Assembly (NCBI GenBank): GCA_903813345.2
Contig: CAIIXF020000007.1
Coordinates: 32,103,564 to 32,167,563, forward strand
Source: Owenia fusiformis
Taxonomy: Eukaryota > Annelida > Polychaeta > Sabellida > Oweniidae
Direction: 5' to 3'
Length of the DNA stretch: 64,000 bases
The notes beneath the pieces are model-generated. The model did no database searches. It saw only the letters and a list, made by a program, of their open reading frames with translations, and had not been told where the DNA came from. The position numbers and the translations under genes were made by a program. The first letter of the stretch is position 1. Each line of letters starts with the position of its first letter. Positions 1-9,887 of the stretch are shown here, piece after piece.

Positions 1-230
1 ACATGTAAAAGAAGACATAGATACATTTTCCAGCATACAAAATATTTCTTAATGTTGCTTAAAAAGATACAAGAAGACATACAGATCTGAACAATGGTGT
101 AAACTAATTTCTAAGTTGTGATGACTAGTCTACATTATGGGGGAAAATAAATAGGAATAAACAATACAAGTTCATTTTGACAGAGACATAAAACGATCAA
201 TCTTGAAAGAGAATGCTAATTCAAAAATAC

Positions 231-339
231 CTCAAGTTGTTTTTGCCAAGGGGGAGGTTTTGGTCTCTTTGTCTGTAGATGTGAGTCTAATCCATGCTTG
301 CGTGTTGGCTCATGCTCCACTTGGTAGACACGTTCACAC
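231..339 (-). CDS. Internal exon of an unrecognised minus-strand gene (exon 4 as modelled)
   Basis: Read on the minus strand, a TTGCAG acceptor just above 339 and a GTATTT donor just below 231 frame 109 bp. The exon completes a split codon (phase 2) and ends in phase 0. The peptide includes CERVYQVEHEPTRKHGLDSH and then RPKPPPWQKQLE; it is charged, proline-containing and looks structurally disordered. Its phase matches the end of the exon at 3866-3928, so the two can be spliced directly, although small exons between them cannot be excluded. I do not recognise the family. The gene continues past the left edge of the window. The long open frame, both splice borders and the phase agreement support it as real coding sequence. 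Confidence 0.6.
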
Positions 340-2156
340 CTGCAATCATCAAATATGGATTTAAATGAAAGAATACATGTATAGTCTTGGCTTTCCAATG
401 GTACCCATTTTGTGTATTCCATCATTGTGAAATGGTACTTTATGAGTTACATGTATATCATCATGAGATCAAACTTATAATGATTAAAGAGCCCATAATG
501 GTTGCAGAGTAAGTTTAATTTTACTAACCATTCCTTCTGTGTTCACCCTACACCTGGTCAGATACATCAAAATGACATAATAAGTTGATACAACTGATGT
601 CACAATAATTCATTTATCAGTTAAAGACTTTCATTCTTTATTCTAATCACTTTTCTCATCAATCTAAAAATTCAAATTCCCCAAGAAATATATATATATT
701 ATTTCAAATATTTTAATAAATCACTTACCCCTTCCCCTCAATAACATTCCATTGAATTGTTCATCAACTATGGTGAAATTAAATATTTTAATGGTGATTT
801 GATATAATGGAACTCATACATCATCCCCATTCACTTGTAAATCAAAGTGGCCATGAACATGGATTTTTCATTTTAGCATAATGCCCCTGAGTTAGATCAT
901 CTTAAACAGTTGCCTAGTAACTATGACAATAAGTTCATTAAGCTAAATTCTCTTGAGGATTATGGGAGTTAATCTTAGTTATCATGCTATGGCAGAGCCG
1001 GGTATATTCAAGTGTATATTTGAGTGCTTTCATGTAGGGTAAAACTTCGTCTACATCCAGGTTCTTTCCCATTGGATTACACAGGGGTACGATTTTCAAT
1101 GCCGTACTGCGGCTTTATTAAACATTTATGTAGAGTTGTATTTACACAAACGATAGATATGTAATATGTATGTAATTAAGATATACAAGGCTTTTTGAAC
1201 TATAATCCCCAAATCCGAAGATATCTAGAGTTGAAAATGCCGTCCAATTCCAGTGATGTCACAGATTTCCCAGAAATTGCTCAGACACCATTGAAGATCG
1301 AAAAGCATATAAATAATGTTACTTTGAATCTCTGATTATTTTTCTGATTATTGAATAGGTTGGATTATGTAATCATCGTCCAATGAAAGTAGCAGATCGT
1401 GACCTTTGCAATCTCCAAATGTTTCGTTCAGAGTAATCGACTCGTTCGGCGGGTCAATGAAAATTTGTCCCTTCCAAAGTGAAGCATCATGGGAGATATT
1501 TATGTAAATTACCACCTGAACTCTTGTCGCGAATTGGAGTATTTGAAAAATCAATCAATCTGCTCTTAAACTTCACTTGTAAAAAGCAACAATAATTCAT
1601 AGCCAGTTTGATCATTCAAAGTGTGAGGTCTGAAACAACAGAACAAACCCATTCTTATTTATTCAATATCTGTAATAACCCAATAATATATCTGTAATCA
1701 ATTCAAACTCGCAATGAGCAGAAATGTGAGCTTTGAGATTATTATACTTTGCATTGATTTTTGCCAGATGGGAAAACTTTTCTAACCAAGTCAATGAACA
1801 ATAATACACCTCACCATCCATTTTTCATAATACAAGAAATAACTTTTTAGTCTTATCCAAGTTCAGGAACACTTGCTTATGTATAATAGTTGCTTTTTTA
1901 AATTGAAAAAGGTTCAAGTTTTTTTTTTAATTTGGAATTCGTCATAATGCACAAGATTTTTTAAAGCATTGATATTTCCAAAAAGATTGGTTTATATCCA
2001 AGTCTAATCTTTGTATAAGTTATACATCATTGTGAATTAAAAGCATTTGAGGAAAAGTACAACTCTTAACCCTTTAAAAACCTAAATATGCTTTATCTGA
2101 TAGTGACCTCTGTCTATGGGTGTGGTACTTAAAACTATATCAATGAGTTCATTACA

Positions 2157-2548
2157 AAGGACGATTCTCGGTTTGGAGAACAAAGTTCATCAATCTAAAT
2201 GAGCATTATCCCTGCTTCGAACAAATTTGATTTTTTTACATAATATAGATTTGAATATCTTCTTTTGAATAGTCATAATTCAATTTGGGTAATGTTTCTA
2301 GATTTTTCGCAAAAAAATATTAGCGCAGTACACTGATGAACTTCTTTCCCCAAATCGAGACTTGTATTTTATTGACTCGGTCTAATTGAGCGTTATCCCT
2401 GCTTCAGACCAATTTGTTATTTTTACATCTTGTAGATTAAAATGTCCTCTTTTGAATATTCATAGTTTAATTTGGGTAATATTTCTATATTTTTCATGAA
2501 AAAAATTATTAGCCCAGGAGACTGTTCTCCAAACCGAAAATCGGCCTT
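2157..2548. mobile_element. Inverted-terminal element with an internal tandem duplication
   Basis: The ends are near-perfect inverted copies about 25 bp long: AAGGACGATTCTCGGTTTGG at 2157 and the reverse complement of AAGGCCGATTTTCGGTTTGG ending at 2548. The interior is two diverged tandem copies of about 180 bp, 2195-2335 and 2380-2515. Each carries GCTTATCCCTGCTTC-like and CTTTTGAATA(G/T)TCATA blocks. There is no coding frame. It is probably a non-autonomous DNA transposon of unknown superfamily. Confidence 0.6.
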
Positions 2549-3240
2549 TACTAACTTGTCCTATTTGTATTAAAGGCAGAATCAGATCTATAGGGGGTGA
2601 CAAAATAACAAGCAATGTGCATAATTGACCTACCAATCTATTCCTTACAATATCAAATACAATATGTTATAAATTGGTAAAGTTATTAATGATTCAAAGT
2701 GCAAAAATGATTTAAATTCTCCCAAATAATAAGAATGGTAACCATTCTTATAGAAAAATAATACATTATTGTAAAAATCTTTCGTTTTCCTTGAATAAAG
2801 TATGCAGTTTTGTGATTTTTAGAAAATAGACATGACAAGGAATGACATGAGCCAAAAATATTCTAAAATTGAAACAATTTTTTGATTAGCCTACTCGCTA
2901 TCTCTGATTCTCTCTTTAATCATATTTTTATTTCAAAAAGATGGCAGCATAAGCTTGACCTCTTGCTCCATTTATATTTATAATAGACAAGATGCCAGTA
3001 TATTAAACATCTTGATGTTCCATGATCAAATATTAGATTCAGCCAAAGGTATCTAGGGTAAGACCTGCAAACAAGGAACGCTCTGTGGACTGACCAAAAT
3101 TGTTCCTAATATAATACCTGATATGTGTTTGATTAGCCTACTCGCTATATATGAATCTATATGTGAATCGTTTCTGTTAGATTCTCCAGAGTCAAATGTT
3201 ATAAAATCATGAAAAGTTTTGTTGAACAGATTTCAATATA

Positions 3241-3552
3241 TAGGGTGTCTCAAAAAAATGTACCCAAAAGTATATCAACAGCATAGACAAACCAATCAAT
3301 ATTTTCAGACACTTTTTGCATGGTCTTGTAGATAAAAGATGAAAGTTTTTTTCCCTATACACAGTCTTTAATTCAGTTTTGCCTTTTTGATACTTTAACC
3401 CTTTACCTTTTACACCACATATTCAATGTAACCTCATATTTCGATGACAGTCTGCATCCTTACTAGTACATTGTTCATCACATTTGATATTTCTTGTGGA
3501 ATGTTTTGATTTCTGTTCGGATAGTTTTGGGTACATTTTTTGAGACACCCTG
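3241..3552. mobile_element. Tc1/mariner-like MITE (312 bp, TA target duplication)
   Basis: The terminal inverted repeats are about 28 bp, YAGGGTGTCTCAAAAAA followed by TGTACCCAAAA, differing by one base in the A run. The element is flanked by TA on both sides (3239-3240 and 3553-3554). The interior is non-coding. TA duplication together with short conserved ends fits a Tc1/mariner-derived MITE. The superfamily is inferred from the ends alone. Confidence 0.75.
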
Positions 3553-3865
3553 TATATGTCTCCATTGTTATTAGACAGATGGTGAAAGAGTACAGTACTA
3601 CATTATCAAACATAGAACCTGAGTTATTATTTCTAAAACAAGGTTAAATGAAACATTCTGGTAACATTCTCATTAGTCATTACATATGACTTGCATCCTT
3701 TTTGTAATGAGAAATTAACCTCCATGATCCAATCTGGTGTCAATAAACAAAAGAAAATGTTACACCAATTTCACCAACAATTCACCACATAGTAGCCCAT
3801 TTTGTTGCAATAAACCTATATTTCAACAGAGAAATTGCTCGAAATGATGATTATTTTTGGCTTAC

Positions 3866-3928
3866 TCATAGCTATCTCTGCCTGTAGTGGTTGTGGGCCT
3901 GCCCCTCAATGAGGCATAGTGAGCTGTG
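3866..3928 (-). CDS. Internal exon of the unrecognised minus-strand gene (exon 3 as modelled)
   Basis: A 63-bp exon, minus strand, with acceptor ..AACAATAG above 3928 and donor GTAAGC below 3866. It preserves phase 2 at both ends (1 + 60 + 2 bases). Joined to its neighbours it gives ..LDRPN-TAHYASLRGRPTTTGRDSY-E... The phase agreement with both 5112-5283 and 231-339 is the main support, since the exon is too short to be convincing alone. The peptide is basic and rich in Thr and Arg, with no domain I recognise. Confidence 0.55.
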
Positions 3929-5111
3929 CTATTGTTACCAAATGTCACTTTCAGACCAGGTGGTGTAGACCTACAATAGAAAGTTTGGATTTAAGAAAAA
4001 GACAAACCAAGATTATTGAGCAAATTATCACAGATAAGAAGAAATACATAGGCTATGGGTATTGGGTACTACCAGCCATTAAGGGATGCTCTACCATCCA
4101 AAATATAAGATTAAAGGCCCCATATAAAGTTTAAACCACTTTAGCTTATATTGTAGTCTTACCCAATGTTATCAAAGTGTGATATGTGAAACTTTTTTTT
4201 TAAATTTCAAAAAGTGGTTTTTGATAGACTTTTTGTTCCAAAATTTGTGAATTTATTTAAAACCAACTTTTAGAGGTCACTCATATCTTCTAATTAGCCA
4301 CAATACATACCAATGCATAGCATTCATCCTCCCGTGTTTTTTGCCCAAAAAATTAAGAAAATCGGTTCATAAATAAGTGAGAAATGAACTTATCAGTGCA
4401 TGAAAATGGTTCTGAGAAAAATGCATTTCAAAATCTCAGTACTCATAGAAACCAATGGTACAATGATATCTAAAACATAATTATTCAATTTTTTTCAAAA
4501 AGTTTTTGGTACCTTAGTGACATCACTAATGTTTCAAAATATTTTTGATAAGCTAAAACATTGAAGTGGCCCATTAAATATGACATTTTATTATTGAAAT
4601 AGTGTGTCCTTTGTTCAACCTTTGCATTGGTGTTCAAAAGATAATATTTTTTGAAATGCATTAAGAAATATTTGATGATTAAGAAATTTCAACTTTTTTT
4701 GAAAAATGGCGGGAAATTTGAATATTTGAGAAATGAAATGCTCACAACTTTTTTTTCAAAAATTTTTTTTTGTTCAAAAATCTCTAAAATCACTTTTTAA
4801 GTCCTGACAAATAGTAAATGAATGATAAAAAAATATTTTCAATCTTTAGACGGGGACTTTAAATATGAGATCTAAAAATCCACACTATCTTAAAATGAAA
4901 TAAGGTGAGACTATTCAAGTTTTAGGATACAGATGTGAATTAAGGTTAATGAAAACCAAATATTTGCAAGATAAACCTGAAAAACAAAGGAAGATGCAGA
5001 GATTTTTTGGAAAATACAGTACTGGTATAACAAAATATAAAGATTCCAAAGTTGATCACAATTTTGAGAGTTTCTCTGTATCACTGATTCTCATTTATTC
5101 AATACACTTAC
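3929..5111 (-). other. Intron, 1.2 kb
   Basis: AT-rich intron. The stretch 4190-4810 is rich in poly-T/poly-A and TTCAAAAA-like words, and is bounded by GGCCCCATATAAAGT near 4117 and ACGGGGACTTTAAAT near 4850. That hints at an old inserted repeat, but the ends are too degenerate to call. Confidence 0.4.
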
Positions 5112-5283
5112 TTTGGTCGATCTAATTTCTTTGAGTTTGGATCCTTCAATATTGATGGTGACCCACTGCGGGCTCCCATTTGAGTAGGCATCATGGATAA
5201 ACCAGCTACCCACGCTTCCCCTGGGCTCTCAAAGGTGGCAGCACTCATCACTATATCATAGTGTCTCTTACAGTTCTCCCCAC
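5112..5283 (-). CDS. Internal exon of the unrecognised minus-strand gene (exon 2 as modelled)
   Basis: A 172-bp exon, minus strand. The donor is GTAAGTG immediately below 5112. The acceptor region TTTTCTAGAAG allows two cut sites 3 nt apart. The inner one (exon starting at 5283) completes the codon left by the first exon without a stop, whereas the outer one (5286) would create TAA after that first exon. The translation begins CGENCKRHYDIVMSAATF and continues ESPGEAWVAGLSMMPTQMG, then a Ser/Lys-rich stretch ending KLDRPN. It is highly protein-like and open throughout. I do not recognise the product. An internal ATG (VMSAATF) could serve as a start if the first exon is non-coding. Confidence 0.7.
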
Positions 5284-7218
5284 CTTCTAGAAAATATATA
5301 TCACAATGTAATCAAAATTATCACATCAAATAATGCTTGAAATAATTGATTGAGTCTTACTTTATGAATATCTCATTCAACCATCATAGGTTTACTCTTG
5401 CAAACATCTGCTTTGTTCAATAATGTAAATGTTTAAGCTTGACCCCTATTTCTGATACCCATCACATCTTTCAACTAGAATACAAGACTGAAAAGAAATA
5501 TGCTTTGCAATCATTTGACTTAGCTTCTTAAAAGATAAGAAATGTCTGAACTTGCCGAGCCAACCAGAACTTGCCGTCACAAGAAGGATAATTTTCTATA
5601 TTTGGCCATTTTCTCTGGTCATTGTTTTTCCATTATTGACTAATATTACAACATTATCCATTATTTAAATGTGTTTCTCTCTGCTTGCTGGTTGGTTGAA
5701 AAAATGTCATTTTGCTTGTTTCAGAAGGATTTATGAACTAGAGTGTGATGGCCACTGCTAGTGGGGGCACTCACTGCTAAACTGCAAAGTTGTCTAAACT
5801 ATTCTGAGGTTATAGTTTAGAACTAAACTCAAGGTGGAAAAGAAATAATAGCATGGAGTTTTATAAGGCTGATATTTGCAAGACTATTTCTAAAACATGT
5901 CACAACTCTAATACATGTGAAATAAAAATACCCCTCACCAAGAGCAGTAAAACAGAGTCTCTGAGTCCGATGTTACAATTATACTGTTTGAAAAAATCCC
6001 TTGATATGACATCACACAACAGACTATTTGCTATATTGACCAAGTAATGTTAAAGCCTGGTATAACCTTGACAATGTTATATTGTATTGCAAGGCTTTTC
6101 ACGACTGTGGTAATGTTAAAGCCTGATATGACCGAGACAATGCAATTGCAAGGCCTGTTATGACCGTGACAATGTTCAACTTCTTGGATGAGATTAGAAT
6201 TATAGTTTGCAGAAATTAATTAGGAGTTAAATGAATCTAAAAAGATCACGTACAGTATGGCAAATGATTTTAGACAGTCATATCTTTCACAATGAGTACT
6301 TTCTGGCCATAAATACAGTGGCTTTTATTAAAACAATATGTTTTCTTTCAAGATCGAAACAGAATCATAAGTATTTATTACACAGAGATTCAAAAGCTGT
6401 TCTTTTATACTACTCACTTTTCTCATTTTTGAAACAATAACTTTTTCACGTTACTTCCCTTCTTAAAGCAGATATGAAATGGTATTTTTAACCTAAAGGA
6501 ATCAATATAATTTTTTGTTAAATGTATTTGGACATGTTTTCTCATCAGTATTGTGAAAATTATTTCACTCTAACGATCGTTATAGCTGCTTAATAAGCAA
6601 TATTCGAATTGGTTGTAACATTATTGGCCCCCATGTGATCTCTCACTGGTCCCCACGTGGCCCGTTTTGGTCCATTAGATCATGACATCATAATGCCAAA
6701 ATGTTTTGTTATTTGTTTACACAACAATCCTATGTTTGCCGTGACTTTGTGATTACTAAGGAACCAATAAACCAAAGCTATATTTTGTATATGACGTTAC
6801 TAATCATTTGGGGGCCAATTTGATTGATCAGTTAGTTTTATTTCGTTATATATGACCGTTAGCAGTTATCTAACATTTTTTTATAATGGCTATCGCAAGA
6901 ACTCTATGTTGGGCTTACAATGGAGAAAACCGCATTTTTGTAGCTGCAAGTTGAGAAAAGTTATTTCAGTTGTCCTTTAATGACACTGCTTTTCTTCCAT
7001 CTGAATCTTTGTGTAACAAATACTTATGATTTCGTTTTGATATAGTTTTACATCTAGACTATCAGATTAACCCGGAAGTGACCTTGGTAGGCAAAATGAG
7101 AAAATTTTTAAATTCAAGAAGCATGCTTATATTTCTTCAATTACCAAGCTTTTTAAGTACCTAGGGTAAGATAAATACTTTATAGTTGAAGCATAGAAAT
7201 TACGAAGTGTCTGCAGAA

Positions 7219-7272
7219 CCTTAAATTTTAAGGCTCTTTAGCCAAAATGCTAAAGAGCCTTAAAATTTAAGG
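7219..7272. repeat. Perfect 24-bp stem, 6-nt loop hairpin
   Basis: Arms 7219-7242 and 7249-7272 are exact reverse complements (24 of 24), separated by CAAAAT. The arms begin CCTTAAATTTTAAGGC and end CTCTTTAGC. The outer half of each arm is itself nearly palindromic. There is no coding capacity. It may be the remnant of a foldback element or a structured intronic RNA segment. Confidence 0.85.
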
Positions 7273-7477
7273 CTATTTAGCTATGAACATAGTATTTTGG
7301 CTGGAGAGCCTTTGTATCTATAATCCATGTTTATTTTGTTTTTTTATTGATGTTTTCGTAATCTAAACAATAAAACAACAGTCTCGAAAGTTTTTCAACC
7401 CAGAATGCCACTTAAAAATATCACACATGTATATCAGTATAAAGTTTCGAAAAATTCGAACCAGTAAGGTAACAACC

Positions 7478-7550
7478 ACTCTGGTAAAGTGGTTAAGGCG
7501 CTCGTCTTGCACTTCTGCGGCGCGGGTTCGTTTCCACATTGCAGCACTTT
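7478..7550 (+). repeat. tRNA-derived SINE head or tRNA pseudogene
   Basis: An RNA polymerase III A box, TGGTTAAGGCG (7490-7500), matches the consensus TRGYNNARNNG. A B box, GGTTCGTTTCC (7525-7535), differs from GGTTCGANTCC by one base, at normal spacing. I could not build a full cloverleaf with paired acceptor stem, so this is a SINE head or relic rather than a working tRNA. A body continues to about 7660 without a clear tail. Confidence 0.6.
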
Positions 7551-8535
7551 TTTTGTTCTCTGAGGTTCGGAAATTATGTACAAATTTTTTCTAGAATTCT
7601 TGGGCTTGCTCCATTGCTCAATCACTTGTATTGGCTTTGCTATAGTTGCAAGCTTAGAGAATACAGGGAATCCCATTTGAAGGTGTCAAATAGTATGATG
7701 AAGACCTGGGGATGAAAAAAGGATCTTGTTTATTCTAGATACAGCACCTCTTGACGCAGTTTATCATGAATGCAGGGACATCAGCCCGGGTACATCACAG
7801 AATACACTTCAAAATCTATTGCCTATTAGATTTTTAATGCTGTTTTTTGGATATTTCATCTGACAAAATTTTTTTTCACAACTTTTTGCAAAAACTTCCG
7901 CTCAAAAGTCCTTCATTTGTATGTATCAACTATTTTAGGCTAGCATGAAATTCATCAATAAATGTGAATCTCAGACATTTTTACGTGATTGCCTGGTCTT
8001 ACACCTTCTCTGGTGAACCTTTTATCGATATATACATGAAGGTCCATTCAAAGTCGACGTTTGAACCTTTAAAAAGCCAAATTTAGACTGAGGATTGAAA
8101 AGGTTTTAAGAACTTTTATTTTTCTCGGTAGACCGGAAGTAAATTTATGAGTCGAGTAAAAAGTGATAATGTTCTTTTTATGAAATGGGGAAGTCAAAAC
8201 AGTACTAATAGAAGTCATAGTAAGCATTCGAGATTATTTAGAACCATTTAAAATCAAATCGACGGCAAAATTGAATTGACTGAAATCTTTATATGTTTTT
8301 TTTCTTCATCTTCTTCGCGGACCTCAGAGAAGACACTTCCGGTGATCAGTGATCAGTGATTTTATCGATCAAAAAATATTTTTTTATGAATTTGTCCGAT
8401 ATCTGCTTAATATGGTATGTTCTTTGTGCTGATTGCAATATAATATAGCATTGTCACGATAACACTACCACGGTCATAAAAACATTTAATAACATGGTGA
8501 CGGTGGCAGGCATAAGTCTAGACTGTAGACAGTAC

Positions 8536-9028
8536 CAGGGCTGTCAACTTGGGACCACCTAATATGAGTGACTTCAAAATGTTGGACACCTACAAGTCCA
8601 AATCTGAACACTTTTGTCCAAATTTTGAACACCTTTGGCCAACTTTTAAACACCTTTGGCCAAAGTTTGAGCACCTTTGCCAAACTTTGATCACCTCAAA
8701 TTTTTCGCGCTCGCTCCACTCGCGATATCGTCAACGGGGGGGAGGGGGGGGTAGGTACGAAAATTTCCAATGAACATGCGTGACATATACGGGATTCGCG
8801 TGACAAATCCGAACAAATTGCGTTCGGTTTTTTTCAGACGTTCGTATTTTTACCGTATCGTAAACATATTTCGAAAAAATTTCTACAGAAATATTTTTGC
8901 GTGACAATTACCAGGTAAAATGCGTATTTGCGTGACATTTTCTGTCACGCAAAAAAAACTGGCGTGACTTCAAATTCTTCAGCAAATGCGTGACAAATAC
9001 GCAAATTGCGGGACAGTTGACAGGCCTG
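8536..9028. mobile_element. Inverted-terminal element with 6-bp target duplication CAGTAC
   Basis: The ends are CAGGGCTGTCAAC (8536-8548) and GTTGACAGGCCTG (9016-9028), inverted copies with one mismatch. Exact CAGTAC copies lie directly outside both ends (8530-8535 and 9029-9034). The left interior holds a roughly 25-bp tandem array on the theme CACCTTTGGCCAAAC/TTTGA (8590-8700). The right half is rich in GCGTGACA repeats, and a short G-run lies near 8737. There is no transposase. It is a non-autonomous element of undetermined superfamily. Confidence 0.65.
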
Positions 9029-9330
9029 CAGTACATGTATGTGAAAAATTCCCCAAAAATCAAAAAGAGAAAATTCAGTGACCTGAATCAGTTCTGATAG
9101 ATCTGTCCAAATGGAAATTAAAAACGTGAAACAGTTTGAAAACATTCTCGATCAAAATTAAATTCCCAAGCCAAGCAGCAAACAAAAAAAATGAAAATAA
9201 AAATAAAATCAATACAATTTTAAGTTACAAACTTCAATAATTGGATAACTGTTTCACGTGTAATACGGAAACAATGGTATTATTAAAAACATGTATTCCG
9301 TTCAATAAAAACATCAAATAGGTCACTTAC

Positions 9331-9395
9331 AGACCCCGTAATGTATGCAAAATTGCGATTCAATCTGTTCTTCTGTCAAAACATTTGTCCGCCAT
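9331..9395 (-). CDS. Probable first coding exon of the minus-strand gene, frameshifted
   Basis: On the minus strand a consensus donor GTAAGTG follows the exon end at 9331, and an ATG at 9395 sits in AAGATGGCGG, a strong YY1/Kozak-like start context. As written, that ATG reads only MADKCFDRRTD before a stop. The +1 frame reads NVLTEEQIESQFCIHYGV up to the donor and joins the next exon in phase (codon TGT). Dropping one T from the triplet 9384-9386 would put the ATG and this frame together. Alternatives are that the exon is 5' untranslated and translation starts in exon 2, or that the assembly has a one-base error. The 5' end of the transcript is not defined. Confidence 0.5.
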
Positions 9396-9398
9396 CTT
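9389..9398 (-). promoter_or_regulatory. YY1-like start element AAGATGGCGG
   Basis: The minus-strand AAGATGGCGG overlaps the presumed start codon. The motif is typical of YY1-bound 5' ends of housekeeping-type animal genes, and here it marks the likely 5' end of the minus-strand gene. Confidence 0.4.
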
Positions 9399-9612
9399 GG
9401 TTTCCATCAACGAAGGAAGTTCAACACGAGTCAATGTCACAAAAAGTTTCAAAAATAAGAAAAAGGCCAAAAACTGGGATGTGAAGATCATAATGTTGTA
9501 CTATGCCCTTCATTTTTGATGCTCTAATCAGAGACATATAAAACACAAAAAAGTGAGAACCATTATCTTGTCAATGCCCTTTATCATGGGTATCACTATC
9601 TTTACATCATTA

Positions 9613-9887
9613 CCACTAGCGGATCTAGAGGGGGGGTGGCGCATGCCCCCAATTTTCCAAATATCAAAACCGAAAAGTGGGCCCAAATTTTGAAATTCTG
9701 AGGCCCATTTTCTTCAAAAGGCCTGAAATTAAAAAATAAGGCCTTAAAAGGCCTAGTAATGACCAAAAAGGCCCACTTTTGGGGGCCTTCAGGCCTTTTT
9801 TGGTCCACAATTTTTTGGGCCTAATTTTTTTCTGGCCCCAACTTAGGGGGGGGCCCAGGCCCCATGCTCCCCCCAGATCCGTCACTG
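9613..9887. mobile_element. hAT-like MITE with G-rich ends
   Basis: The left end is CACTAGCGGATCTAGAGGGG and the right end is the inverse of CAGTGACGGATCTGGGGGG. The interior is made of GGCCCAAAAA/TTTTGGGCC-type words with no coding sequence. CAGTGRCGGATC-type ends are typical of hAT-derived MITEs. I could not identify the 8-bp target duplication. Confidence 0.55.

Larger units (their letters stand above)
340..3865 (-). other. Intron of the minus-strand gene, 3.5 kb
   Basis: AT-rich intron between the modelled exons. It contains two inverted-terminal elements (2157-2548 and 3241-3552, listed separately) and an 18-bp direct repeat, GATTAGCCTACTCGCTAT, at 2884-2901 and 3131-3148. No further exon was convincing, and 1-230 also shows nothing beyond intron-like sequence. 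Confidence 0.5.
5284..9330 (-). other. First intron of the minus-strand gene, 4.0 kb
   Basis: Contains a perfect hairpin (7219-7272), a tRNA-derived SINE-like head (near 7490), a 493-bp inserted element (8536-9028) and a pair of 17-bp inverted ends around 6625 and 6815 (ATTGGCCCCCA / TGGGGGCCAAT) that may bound a decayed 200-bp element. No exon was seen in the interval. Confidence 0.45.

Noticed and set aside
3919-4134. 71-codon plus-strand frame
   Set aside because: Starts inside a minus-strand exon and runs into intron. No coding features.
4190-4860. A possible large element between GGCCCCATATAAAGT and ACGGGGACTTTAAAT
   Set aside because: The presumed ends match poorly and no target duplication is visible.
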